64,000 nucleotides of DNA from Diadema setosum (taxonomy: Eukaryota; Echinodermata; Echinoidea; Diadematoida; Diadematidae): contig NC_092705.1 in assembly GCF_964275005.1 (NCBI RefSeq), forward strand, positions 16,023,385 to 16,087,384, read 5' to 3'. Numbering within the stretch: position 1 is the first letter of the stretch; each line of letters begins with the position of its first letter. Both the position numbers and the translations under genes were made by a program. The notes under the pieces were generated by a model. The model made no database searches. It was not told the origin of the DNA and saw only the letters and a program-made list of their open reading frames with translations. Below are positions 1 through 11,843 of this stretch, piece after piece.

Positions 1-97
1 AGAATCTGCTCTACTTTATTAGTGTGTATGGTATAGTTGTATTTGAGATTTCAAAACTGAAGTAGTACTCGGCATTTCTTCCAATCCCTTTTGACAG

Positions 98-191
98 TGT
101 CAAAATCCTTCGAGTCGCTCGCCAGTTCGTCGCCGGATTTGGCGGGAAGTTTATCAGGCAACTTACTGAGCGCTGGAGGCAGGTTCCCATG
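98..191 (+). CDS. Candidate upstream coding exon, unassigned
   Basis: A pyrimidine-rich tract ending in TTGACAG at 91-97 precedes a stretch with coding-like base use. Two frames are open: a Ser-rich one (begins SKSFESLASSSPDLAG) and a basic one (KILRVARQFVAGFGG). A weak donor AG|GTTCCC follows at 191. It could be an exon of the coiled-coil EF-hand gene that begins at 2556. However, neither frame gives the one-base phase that exon needs, so at least one more exon would have to lie between, and I did not find it. It may equally be chance or belong to another gene left of the window. Confidence 0.3.
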
Positions 192-1412
192 GTTACCTCA
201 CTTTGCCGTCTTGTTTATCTCATAAATATTGTTTGCCATTTTTCTGCACTGTAATATCTATCTATTTTTCATATTGAAAATGGTGGCAGTCTTTTGCTTT
301 CCTCTTTTCCGTCTTGATGGATCAAAACTCACTGTCTTCTTCATTTCATCTACATCTTTAGTTGGATTGTTTCTCTCATTTGTTTCAGGCTTACTTGTTG
401 TCATGGTGATGAGTCCGTGTGCATATCGTAATGTAGCTGTGAGCGTTAATTAGCATTGTTTTTCATGCCGTGAATACCGTGAATGAACACAGTTGATTCT
501 CATTTGAAATAGTGTTAGCGATGACTTTCCGGTCTGCCGTATCTGTAGAAGTGCTTAGTTAATATTAGGTATAGCTTGTAGTTATTTATGTAGTTTATTT
601 ATTCATATAATTTGTTTATCTATTTCATGATGAATTGTGTTATCATTATACTTTAGCTTGTTACCTTTGATCATACAATTATACATCACACATAGGTATC
701 ACATGACAGTATATCACAATCATGTTATCTGCTATCACATAACAACTAATTTACATAAGTCATAATAGACAAATCGATATCATGTTGCCATGTCAAATGG
801 AAGAAAACTATTCAAGGTATCACACATAAATATTGAAACTTATGATTACGGCTAAAAGTAACCGCAAAAAAAAAAAAGAAACCCGAAATCGATAGGTTAT
901 CTGAACACAATTATGTTACTTTTTTATACTGTATAATGCTATATAAGATAATTCTATATACATTACTCTCTATATATAACATACCATGTTAACTATAATA
1001 TATTGCATTGCTATATGACATTATAATATCAAATCATTATATCATACTATCATTAAAGATGGTTCAATTTCATTTTTGCGTCATCAAAGTGCAAGAAAGC
1101 TTTTCAATAACATACCCAAACCTTTGTAACATATGGACATGAATAAAGCAAAGTAAACGCAATAAAAAAGAAAAGAAAAGAAAACCTGAAAATATGATTA
1201 TATACCAAAAAAAAAATAGATATAACACACCGTATATTTCCGTTATACCATCAACTTGGAGAACTATCTCCGTTAGATAACACAAGACATTGATGGGAAA
1301 TATTCGTCTAAACATAGTGTCACAATTCAATTTGGCAATCGGGTGGACCTTTGATCTGCGTAGTTTCTACATACATTGTACAATAGCCAAGAGTGTGTTG
1401 AAATGGTGAAAA

Positions 1413-1500
1413 TAGGCGCGGTCACACTGGCAAAACTTCAGGATCTTAAAGATCGCGAACTTAATCTTCCCGATCTTTTGCCAGTCTGACCGCGCCTTAT
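1413..1500. mobile_element. Short MITE with 22-bp terminal inverted repeats
   Basis: Left end AGGCGCGGTCACACTGGC (from 1414) is matched in reverse complement by GCCAGTCTGACCGCGCCT (to 1498). The arms enclose about 45 bp, which itself contains a partial repeat around GATC. The size and paired ends are those of a miniature inverted-repeat transposable element. No coding capacity. Family not recognised. Confidence 0.75.
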
Positions 1501-2441
1501 GACATGGAGGCAATTTCACAACCAAACTTCTCATTCTTTTTTCTCGTTTTGTGTGACTAATGGAATAATGTGCCAAATGTGTTTTACAGATTCGGGTTTT
1601 GTTAATGTTATTGTTTGCTATTATTATGACGGTGATCTGCGTGGACATATAGCTATCGTTGCTCACAATTTTTTGATTGTTCCTTTCAAGCTCTACTGCT
1701 GTGAAGGTGCTATGTGGGAAATATGTGGTGTTGGTATCATTTGTTTGTCCACTTTGTTTTTTTCTCACCAATATTGATTTGACAGTATATCAGGTTAATG
1801 CTTTCGTCTCACAGGTATTGCTTCTCTATGAGTAGGCTATTAGCTCTGAAGCGAAACACAAATTAACATGGAGCTACTACTGGAGATATAGATTTAAGGA
1901 TGCATACTGTAAATGCGTTACTGTTTGCACCTCAATATGAAAACGAGGTGATACCGGTTTTCATACAAAATTTTGCGAAAAAGTGACTGACAGTAACCAT
2001 TATGTTTGGCTCGCCTTATATGTCTAGTAAAGTTACTTACCGTATCAACTGATGCAGTAAGTCCATATCACTATTGAGAGAAGAAGGGAAAGGTTAAAGA
2101 GGAACAAAAAAAGGAGAAACCGTTTCATCATAACTATGAAACAGTAAACTGGACTTTGAAATTGCGTGATGATAATGATTATCAATTCGTTTTCAATAAA
2201 TGATGTGCCATTTCGCAATGAAATCGCTATTAAACTCAGCGTTACATCTTTCACCATTTTTCTCTTCCTCTGCCTCTCTATCAAACTATTTATCTTCCTA
2301 CCAATATGTCTATCTATAACTATTTATATGTAAATGTCTATCTACTGTGATCTGCTATATCAATATACAATGTATCTACATCTGTTTATTTGTATTTATT
2401 AAAAAAGATATACATTGTATCTATATATCTATCCTCATATT

Positions 2442-2474
<33 letters not shown>

Positions 2475-2475
2475 A
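2442..2475. repeat. (TCTA)n microsatellite
   Basis: Tandem TCTA tetramers, about eight units, followed by degenerate variants, roughly 80 bp before the splice acceptor of the coiled-coil exon. Confidence 0.9.
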
Positions 2476-2555
2476 TAAAATCTATCGCTATCGATCTTTT
2501 CTCTATCTATTTCTATCTAAAATCGACTTCATGTGTATATTTCTATTTCTCAAAG

Positions 2556-2817
2556 ACCTTGAGTTGGAGGTTGAGGGATTGAAGAGAAAGATCTACTCCA
2601 TGGAGAAAGACATCCGACGATTGGAAGACGAGATCATCAACCAGCAGAAACTCGCTGTGGGTTGCTTCAAGGGCATCCAGAAAGACTTCAAGTAAGTTAC
2701 CATCTTCATAAGATCAACTTCTGTTAGTTTTTTGTCTACTCTGCTAATGAAGCTCTCAGGGCTTTCCAGCCTCGTGTGTTTCCTTTGTTTACTTTTACTT
2801 TTACTTTACTATCCGAG

Positions 2818-2848
<31 letters not shown>

Positions 2849-3504
2849 CGTGTTTGCTTTTAGCCGCCAAGCTATTTTGTTTTGTGTTTTCCAACAACAT
2901 TTTATACACCAAAATAAACAAAATGACAATATAATCAGAGGATACATTCTATACGACAATTCCTCCGTGTATACAATAAAAATGCTATGTAGGGGCCTAC
3001 AATGACAGAAAGAATGACATAGAATAAGAGTTCCGAAATACAAATGGCATGATTGATTGAACATGGATATTCTGCATGTGACCATCGTGAAATGAGAACA
3101 TTTAATGTATGAAGCCTTAGATGTTATTATGTTCGTATTCGCGTCTCGGGCACACCTGCTGTGAGAAAACTGCGTGCCCGAGAAATTAATGTTACTACTG
3201 TATACGGGCAGAGCTGAAAATCTTGGCAGCTTGTTGCATTATTGTATTGTGGGAGCAGGTAAAATCTTGTGAAATATGTGCATGGTAATAAGTCTTGCGT
3301 TCTCAAATGGGGTTTGTTCTTTTACAAACCTGGACACGAAGAAAAACACAGGGACAGGTAATCATTTTTTCCCGTCATTCTTCCCCCAATTTGTCTAAAA
3401 AAGACGACGGTTAATTGGTACTATAGTGGATAGAGAGGGAAGAGGAAGCGGAAGAAGAAGAAAGGGATTCTCCCCATCCCCCCCCCCCTCTCTATATTAT
3501 ATAC

Positions 3505-3559
<55 letters not shown>

Positions 3560-6500
3560 CAGTATCTTTGATATGTGTATTTGTTGTTGCATTACTTTGA
3601 CCTTATGTCAAAGTAATGGCAAACGGGAAATACACAACAAGTAAATCTATAATTTTTTCTTCACACTGACTTTCACTTTTGATCGTAGAATCTTGGTTGA
3701 TCGGCAAGAAGAAGGGAAATACAAGAAGATCGACGCCAAGAGATTTAAGAAAATCTTAAACGCCATCTACGACGGGGCGAAAGAAGGCCAGCTGGACATC
3801 ACTAAAGCTGATTTACCCCTTCACTATATTGCACTGCCTGAGGTAATGTAGGCCTATAAACATGCACCTAACGGGTACAGTGTGTTATTCCGAAGGTTTG
3901 TTATTCCGAGGGTTTGTTAACCTAAAAATAAAATACGATTTGTCATTCCGAAGATTCATTAATCTGAAAATGAAAAAAAGAAGAAGAAAGATTCGTTATT
4001 CCGACAGTATGTTAATCTGAACACGAAATGAAGTTCGTAAGATTGTGAATTTGCGTTGATACGCACCTCATTTCATTTTTGGATTAATGAATCTTCGGAA
4101 TAACGAACTTTGTTTCATTTTGTGGATCAATGAACATTCGGAATAACGAAACTTCAGAATAACTATACACCCCGCACCTATAACAAGCAATCGAAAAGTT
4201 GGCAAACCGTTAAGAATATGACAAGGTGTGAAGAATCAAATTCCACTTGAATGCCAACGAAGATACCAGCTCACAATTTAACACCAGTCTGTGATGATTG
4301 AATTGTGATTGATTAACTTCATAATGCTGTGTTTCCTACATTAGAAATTGGAATTAAAGGTCAATTCTTGTGTAAGTCGAGGTTGATAAGGATTCTTTAT
4401 ACCTACAGAATAAAAAGTGATGGTTAAACCAATATACTCACTTTCATTCCGATTCTGCATCAAATTACTCTAAACATGTTGCTATACAGTGCTGGTATGC
4501 TATACCGGAGCCAAAGCAGTGCTGAGTAACATGTATCAACAAACAAACGAACAAAGGTATACACTATTTTCAAGTTTGCCGAAATTTTGTATTTCTCTCA
4601 ATAGGATCTCACTGGACACCCCATAAAGAAGAGCACAGGAAAGTCACTGTAAGTTTTTTTTTTCTTATGATTATATTCATAATTCAAATAAGAATTTGCT
4701 GTACAGACAAAGTTATGAGGAGCAAGTACAGTTGAACAGGCGTAATGAGCTTACAGAAAATGTCATGAGTCTGTAAATCAATATAAATAATGATATCATT
4801 TATGTCTTGATGAATTTTGTCTGCACGAATATGAAATGCATTGCACAAATTCTCACTGTTCGAGAGATAGACTTGCATCAATTTCATCCCATCTCCATGA
4901 GGATTTTAATCAATGATTCTTTAAAAAATAAAATGTTCCCTCGCCATGTCTTTTGTTAGTCACAAGCATATCACAGAAACATGCAAGTTGTGCTGAGTCG
5001 AGAGGAAGGTGCGTTCAAATGTCTTTTGTTAAACATTTCAGTATTTTAGCAATGATTGACAGATGAGGTCATCTCAAGAATATTGGTTTGGAAGGATTTT
5101 TTTGTGGGCGTTCCCAGGTGATCTGAAGAAAAATAGAAGAAAAAATCGTTAGAAATATGTGGAATGTTTCTAGATATTCGTTTTACCGCAAAAGTGATGT
5201 TGAGAGTAATCATAAATCACACAAATCAACATGCATTTCGATTTCCGGGCACCTTTAAACCACTCAAGTCTTTTCAATTTCTTAGTTGTTAATCATGCAT
5301 TTAATTTATGCATTTGATATCATGTTGTTTATTAAATAGTTATAATTATTATTCATATCGTCATCATCATCCACCCACTTATTTCTATCATGTACAGTTA
5401 TTTCTAATCGATTAATTTGACAAGATTTTATTGTGTGTATATCTGTCTTCCACCTTTTATCAATATCAATATGACATCAAAACTCTGTGTCTCGGTATAA
5501 TTTTTATGATTACCTCCGAAATTGTCAGACATCACTTTCTTCTTCAGCGGTATGACCCGGATCTGAAATCTGGTAATGAGATCACAGGTTTCGTGCAGTA
5601 CAAATATCTAAGATATACATCACCGGTGCATGTATGGACTTTAATTACAATATTTATTTGTCTGTTTAATAGATACTATATCATGGTCCATGTTCTGAGA
5701 TGTTTTGTTTAAAACGCTTTCACCTTCCATGTCTACAGAGTACTGAGGCCGGTAGTTCGACACCATCTAATACCCGTGCAGGACAGCGAAAAGTCCAATT
5801 CCAATACGGCATCGCCCGAGCCTAGCCCGCCGGGAAGCCCGCGGACGAAGGACTCCGAAACGCGGCTGCAGCCCATCGACGGCTCCGAGATGGAGGATTC
5901 GGAAGAGAGGGACGTCCTCGGGGCGGGACCCGAGAAGGCGTTCAAGAAGGCTGAGGCGGTGAAGAAGAGGCGGGAATCCCGTGTGCTGCTATCTCCAGCT
6001 CAACTGCGTAGGTTACACCATAATACTTCACGGATAGGGGCGGATCCAGGCATTCCGAAAAGGTGGGGGGCACCTTTACAAAATGAAAAGGGGTGCACGC
6101 GCCCCCTCCTTTTTTGTTTTCCTTTCTTTTGTTTTGACAAAAATAAAGGGGGGACGTACGCCCGGTGCGCCCCACCCCCCGATCCGCCACTGACGGAGTT
6201 GTGGGAAGGGAAGGTTGGGGTAAAGTTGGAGGAGTCAGGGGGGGGGGGGGGAGAGAGAGAACAGCGAGGGTCATTCATTCAAGCGTATGGCACAATGTGC
6301 CTGATTTATACCGTTTTCTCACTATTGGTAGTAATATTATCAATATACTCAGTGGATGACGAACCAGCAAAAGAATCACATGACAGAAATAAAAGAAAGG
6401 GAATTCCTTACAGACATGTTTATAAAGAGCAAAATAAAAAGACAGTAGAATCCCGAACAGAAGAAAAAGTATAAGAAAATGAGGAGATCTGATAAAGATA

Positions 6501-7333
6501 CCGCATATAAAAAAAAGACAATAGTATCGAAGAAATGAATACGGGAAAAAATGAGAAGAGAAGACGCGCGATGCGAAACTGCTTTCCATCTAATGTAAAC
6601 TCCTCTTTCGCGTCTAATTTCTTCGTCGCGATGAACACTGTAAGACGACCTATTTAGGGTGCGTGTGCTACATTGTACCTAGTCTGTCAGATCAATACCT
6701 GTTGTTGTGGACAATATAATAGAGAATGTTTGTTACCTTGTTTAAAAAATCTCTTTGCTTGTATAGTTTCCACTTTTTATCTTGCGACTGTCAAATCCTA
6801 TACTTCAATAATATACAAACAATACAAACAGCGTTGATGACGGAAATGTGAGAAGTCGATATTTCCCTCCATTTATTTTCACTGATCTCTATCGAATAGA
6901 GGTCAGTGGTTGTTTTTCGTACAATAATATCGCAATCAAAGTCGTGTTTGTGCCATGTCCTTCTCACCCTATATTATACCGTTAAATGTGCTCACCCGAG
7001 AAAACACTATTTCTTATTTACATAAATGTGTGTGACTATCTCTCTCCACAGCTCATCCAGATCTGGTCGACCTGAGCAATGGCCATCTGAACATCGAATT
7101 GGCAACAAAGTATTTCCCGGAATTGACGGAACGACAGGTGAGGACACCCTTTCAAGAGAGCTTTGTGATTCCCTTTCACTGCGTGTTGATCTCTTCAGGC
7201 GTATATTGAATAGACACTGACAGGCGATTTCATAAAATTCAATGCTCTTCTTGCTATACACTATATTTCTGCCGCATAAGATTACAAAAAAAAAAAAAAC
7301 GTATACTTTCTCACTTCCATGCTAGTCCTATTA

Positions 7334-7376
<43 letters not shown>

Positions 7377-8609
7377 ATGATGATTTTTTTGAAATTCTAC
7401 TTTGGATATGTCCTCATTTTAACGCGTTATTCGCAACGTTGTACATGGTATTCGATCATTTCCATTGATTATCGATGTATACTAAGTAAATGAAACTGTT
7501 CCTTCTGTCTCTAATCCATATCAGATAAGGTCTATGAATATTGTCCTGTGACATCCGGGCTACGAAGTATAGCATGTATTCTTTTATTTCATCTACACTT
7601 TATCAGAATGACAAAAATAGAAATGATGACAATCCCATGGTATACTGAAAACGATGATATTTGACTCGGTGGTGGTATCAGTGCTTTTTATAATCATCAT
7701 CATGATCATTCAACTATTATTAACTTCATTATAATATCAGTTGTATTGAAAGTGACAATGCAACCGTCACTAAAAATCAATGCTAGGTGTAATCTATTTG
7801 ACATGGCATAGCAGATACAGAAATGTCACAGCAATAAAAAAAAAAGTGCGACTCACAATATATAGCAAATTGCGCATCAAAGAATGGACACTAAAGCATA
7901 TCTATCATGTATATCCGCTATACACCACAGAGCAATGAAGGCACCGTTACAATACCTGTGTTGTTGGGTTTTTTTTTTTTCCCTTACCAGATCAAAGACC
8001 ACTTCCAGCAGTTCAAACAGTACGACACCAGCGACGATCTCATGCTAGACTTTACCGAAGTCGTGAGAGCGATTCATTCGACTGTGGGCAATTTCTACTC
8101 TGCGGCACAAATCAAGGTAGGGGAAAAAATTTAGGCAAGGGCAAAAAGAAGTTGGGTCTCGATTGTATATCTGTCATTGGTGATCGATAAGTAGAGATGT
8201 ACGAATATGTTGAGCAAGCAGTAACTACGTGAAACGTGGCAATTGAAACAAACAAACTAAAAAAAATCGTATTAATTACCGAAAATACGTACTTAGACTT
8301 GACACATGTTGCATTCTGATGTGAGGTGTTTCTTATGAAAACCATGTCAACGACCGATAAGGAACATAATTGATGCTATACTTTTTAGAAATTGCTCATG
8401 GCTGGTAGATTGACTGCATTATGTGTTGTGTTCAATCGCAGGAAGCGATGCTCGAAATCGATGCTGACGGTAATGACACCGTGGATTTCTTCGAATACCT
8501 GACGATCGCACTGATGGTGACGAACAAGCGAGGCCGATCCGAAGTTTTCCGAAGTGGAATCGTGAAACACGGCGGACAATCTGTATCCCGATTATGTACG
8601 ATCCAATGA
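2556..8609 (+). CDS. Coiled-coil, two-EF-hand protein (5' end missing)
   Basis: Seven exons with matching phases: 2556-2691, 3689-3842, 4605-4648, 5739-6007, 7052-7137, 7991-8116, 8442-8609 (stop TGA), about 326 residues. Exon 1 is a charged helix (heptad-like LELEVEGLKRKIYSMEKDIR), likely coiled coil. Exon 2 is basic and helical (KKIDAKRFKKILNAIYDG). Exon 4 is low-complexity and acidic (ASPEPSPPGSPRTKDSE) and probably disordered. The C-terminus has two EF-hand loops: DTSDDLMLDFTE, with Asp at 1, 5 and 9 and Glu at 12 but Leu where Gly is usual at position 6, and DADGNDTVDFFE, fully canonical. Calcium binding is therefore expected, at least at the second site. The exon 5739 acceptor is a tandem AGAG that offers two frames; the one used here leads on into the EF-hands. 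I do not recognise an orthologue name. The true start is upstream or outside the window. Confidence 0.8.
3144..3183. repeat. 10-bp perfect inverted repeat
   Basis: TCTCGGGCAC (3144) and GTGCCCGAGA (ending 3183) flank a 20-bp loop in the intron after 2691. Possibly the relic of a tiny foldback element; nothing else supports a function. Confidence 0.6.
3505..3556. repeat. (AT)n microsatellite
   Basis: About 50 bp of nearly pure AT dinucleotides in the intron between 2691 and 3689, directly before the hairpin at 3574. Confidence 0.95.
3574..3636. repeat. Intronic 63-bp hairpin with 5-nt loop
   Basis: Left arm TGTGTATTTG...CATTACTTTGAC pairs with GTCAAAGTAATG...AAATACACA. The inner 12 bp are perfect, then an interior mismatch block, then 9 more paired bases. 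The loop is CTTAT. It sits about 50 bp upstream of the next splice acceptor. It could be a degenerate MITE or a structured intronic element; the loop and length are small for a microRNA precursor. Confidence 0.6.
3873..4173. mobile_element. Foldback element built of TTATTCCGAA repeats
   Basis: Ends read GGGTACAGTGTGTTATTCCG and, on the other strand, GGGTGTATAGTTATTCTG. Between them at least six copies of a unit containing TTATTCCGAA plus a TTAAT tail occur, the first half in one orientation and the second half inverted, so the whole can fold back on itself. A non-autonomous DNA element is the simplest reading. Family not recognised. Confidence 0.7.
6035..6192. mobile_element. MITE with GTGGCGGATC-type ends (hAT-like)
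   Basis: Left end TAGGGGCGGATCCAGG and right end GATCCGCCACTG are imperfect inverted repeats of a type widespread in marine invertebrates. The interior is G/C homopolymer-rich and partly self-complementary. It lies in the intron starting 28 bp after the donor at 6007, so read-through from the exon adds spurious coding. Target duplication is not clear. Confidence 0.65.
6880..6908. repeat. Small perfect-loop hairpin
   Basis: CACTGATCTCTA and TAGAGGTCAGTG pair at 11 of 12 positions around a 5-nt loop in the intron before the exon at 7052. No function can be inferred. Confidence 0.5.
7338..7373. repeat. (TG)n microsatellite
   Basis: About 18 uninterrupted TG units in the intron between 7137 and 7991. 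Confidence 0.95.
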
Positions 8610-9045
8610 TCTAATTCTCGCTTGACAATTCCTGAGCAGCTGTTGCAGAGACTCGTAGTCATGTTGACATTGATTGATATCACGTGCTAGCATTGCGTTT
8701 CGTTTTGTTTTTCCCGATCTTTTCAGAGGAAAACTTTCGGGGTACGTCTTGTCTTTCAATTATCAGTTTCATTGACGCGAGAGAACTTATGTAGCTATAG
8801 GAGTATATAGCAAAGGGCGTGGATTTTCATGCTGTATTCTAGGCAATTTCGAAATCGACAACAGGCGGTGCTGTTCATATAAGAAAAGCCAGGCAAGATG
8901 AAGAAAACAAAAACAAAAACAAAGAGGAATATCCTTCAACACTGCGGCTGCAATGCCAGACTTTTGCCCACAATGCCTCTTATTCAGGTAACTAGCGCTT
9001 CCATAAAATTCTTCTTCGACTGAATTGAACAATTATGAATTTGTG

Positions 9046-9051
9046 AATAAA
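9046..9051 (+). terminator. Candidate poly(A) signal AATAAA
   Basis: First clear AATAAA downstream of the EF-hand gene stop at 8609, 440 bp into the 3' flank. Later copies exist, so alternative ends are likely. Confidence 0.4.
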
Positions 9052-11682
9052 AAGAATTAAAATAAACAAGATGTGTCTGCGTGTAATGTCGGAGAAATGT
9101 TGGCTGTCTACCCAATAGAAGCGTTAGAGTCTTGTCTTGCCTTATTTTGAAAATAAGACTATTTCTCAGCAGTGTAGCATGACCAGATTGCCAAATACTG
9201 TATGCATATCTCATTACCAAAGAAATATCTTCCCTCCTTGGACTTGGAAAGAAATGCAATATGATATATGGAAAAACGTGTACATGGATTTTTATGCGTT
9301 TTGATAGGAACTTTCCTTCACTATTCTATACTGTACTGTCAATTAAGCGTGTTATAAATGTATAATCAATATCCTTTCTTCTTCGCACTAAAATTGGTTT
9401 ATTCTTATAACTGCGGATGTCGACATTCCTCTTTGCCCTGTACGACTCGTTTAAATGCATACCATTACCGAGTCGAGCATTGGTTAGCTTTCTGTATAGC
9501 TTCCACATGCATTTTCCCATGTACTCCCTTTAAATTCTTTTCAAAGTTACGGCAAGTACACCGAGGCACTTTTGTATTGCTGGCCATGGTCAATTCATAT
9601 AAGCCAGTCTCTGTTTCTATCGAAGCTCTCTGATGTTCCATGTTTGAGAGGAAATAAAAAAAAAAAATAACACCTTGTACCCCAGAACGCTCTCTTTTAG
9701 CGCTGAGGAAACGCGTCTCCAACTTAAAAGTAAATAAAAATATCAGTTTGATGACAACGTGGCATTTTGAGCTGATCCAAGCTTATTGCCGATGTCACAT
9801 TTCATGCTGCAATATTATTTATTTTGAGATACTTATAGTTTTCTTCAGTTTGTCTCCCTCTGTACAGATAAGATTTGTGAGATCGCAACTACTGATCTAC
9901 AATTTAACATTTTTGTCTGTTTTGAGCGGGGTTTATTATGCACTTCATCAGATTAAGACTAATAATGACAGTAACAACATTGGTTCATGTTATCAGTTCA
10001 TGATGATGTCACTACTAATAATATTTATAATTATAATCTTATCTATAATCATGATATTACGTTTACCAAAAGAAAACGAACAGAAGTGGAACAGGTTTGA
10101 TTTACACAAAATAAAACAAACGAGATTAATCAAACAAGTGTCTCCGTGTCAGCTTTTTAACAATCACCAAAAAAAAAAAAGATATATGTAATTTATCCTT
10201 TGCTGCCGACAAATGTGTTTCACATATTGATTACATACTTAATTGAATTGGTATCCAGAAGAAAAATAAAAGGGATAACTGAACTGCAAAATGGTGACGA
10301 TGATTAGATCACTGCAAATTCATGGTAGTACATTAATACATGTATCAACATTTTTTATAACTTGAAAAAAAAACAACAAACAAACAAACAAAAAACAACA
10401 TTTTTGGTTATTGGTCGAAGCCTTTGCGGTATTCAGTCCCGGAATATTGATACCCATAATTGCATATTCATCCATATTTACATTTTTTTTTTTTTTTTTT
10501 TGGCATCACTGTATATTTGTGACAGCTGATGTGTCGAAATAGATAGCATATTCCTCTTAACATGAGATATTTTCATTTACTTGCACCAATAATCTGTCCC
10601 AGTTATTCCACTTCATATTGTTGTTTTTCATTTCTATATCAGATTTGCTTGAAAAACGAAGTTGTGAGAAGTGTTAGACTGCCGATGTATTGCAAAGTTT
10701 GTATCATTTAGAAACTAGTGTACAAATAAACTGCATATTTATTTTGTACAGTGATGTCACAGAAATACTTTGTGAATAATAAATAGAATGCTCTTACATG
10801 TTTATCCTATCGAGGTTTTCTGTTACATTTGTCATGTTGTGTGCTGATGCCGCATTTAGGAGTACATGATATTGTGTGTATGTACTTCTCATCAAACACG
10901 TCATATGCTAGAAGATTTCATTGTCGTGTACTACTTGCAGTTTTTAATGTCTTGATCTTAGCATCCGCTCGATTCAGAGAATATAATAACATGCAATTTA
11001 AAAAGAAATACAAACTGATGTTGGCTAGTTGACCAAGAAACAAGCAAAACATGCACGTGTGTTAGACACACAAGTGCAAACACGAACACACACGTGTGCA
11101 CACACACACACACACACACACATTTGAATAGATAACTCATCATACTCATAACATATCATCCAATACTCCACTTGGGGCCATTAGAAATAAAACACTACCT
11201 TCTAGTTTGGAAGGGAAAAAAAAATCAAGAGAATATAACATGCAAATCCTCTCTCACTCGCAGGATTACAATTTACCACATACATGTACATTGTACATTG
11301 CATTTATTTACACAAGATATACATTATTTACATCTCTGTGGACATTTTTTTTTTTTTTATGAAGCTGATACACTGTATATTTAGAGCTTAACTTCTAAAT
11401 TTCACAGAAACTCTTTCCTCACATAAATACTAAGAAAATAGTCTTCCTCAAAAGCAACATTGTCATATAGTTGTCTTCCTTTTTCACTCCTAATGACATA
11501 TGAAGCACTGCATTTCTGATTTATCTTAATAGTTTCTGATCAAAAATTACTTCTACATCTCTGAAGCTTGGTTCATACTTCATACAATATGTTGTAATGC
11601 ATTGTTTGCCCTGTACAACGTGACAGATTGAATCATGATAACATGCAACATGTGACTGAACAGCATCATAGAAGGAATTACC

Positions 11683-11843
11683 AGGGCCCCATTTCATAAA
11701 AAGTTGATATGATAGCAACTCTTGCTGGAATGGCAATTGTCATAGTAATGACAAGAATCCAGCTTCCTGATTGGCTGTTGCTATTGGAAGTTGTCATTCC
11801 AGCAAGAGTTGTCATCCTAACATCTTTTATGAAACGGGACCCT
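11683..11843. mobile_element. Foldback MITE, GGGCCCCATTTCATAAA ends
   Basis: The left arm begins AGGGCCCCATTTCATAAA and includes CTCTTGCTGGAATG. The right arm, reversed, begins AGGGTCCCGTTTCATAAA and includes CTCTTGCTGGAATG. Arms of about 55 bp enclose a short centre with CTGATTGGCTG. The element at 14062 has the same style (GGGG..CATTTCATGAA), suggesting related families. Confidence 0.85.

Larger units (their letters stand above)
192..2555. other. AT-rich non-coding stretch (intron or 5' flank)
   Basis: No coding exon can be supported here. The sequence is AT-rich with many short open frames that lack splice logic. It holds a small inverted-repeat element at 1413-1500 and a TCTA microsatellite just before the exon at 2556. 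If the candidate exon at 98 belongs to the gene starting at 2556, this is an intron; otherwise it is that gene's 5' flank or an intron of a gene that starts outside the window. Confidence 0.5.

Noticed and set aside
5547-5573. Exon-like RYDPDLKS segment between CAG and GTAATG
   Set aside because: Joined to the exon at 4605-4648 it reads into a stop, while skipping it keeps phase with the exon at 5739.
6008-6474. Continuation of the open frame past the exon at 5739-6007
   Set aside because: It runs through a MITE; the donor C|GTAGGT at 6008 and phase agreement with the exon at 7052 show that the exon ends at 6007.
9748-10191. 147-codon open frame on the plus strand
   Set aside because: Very AT-rich, runs of Ile and Met from TTATAA-like sequence, no splice or family signal; lies in the 3' flank of the EF-hand gene and is most likely chance.
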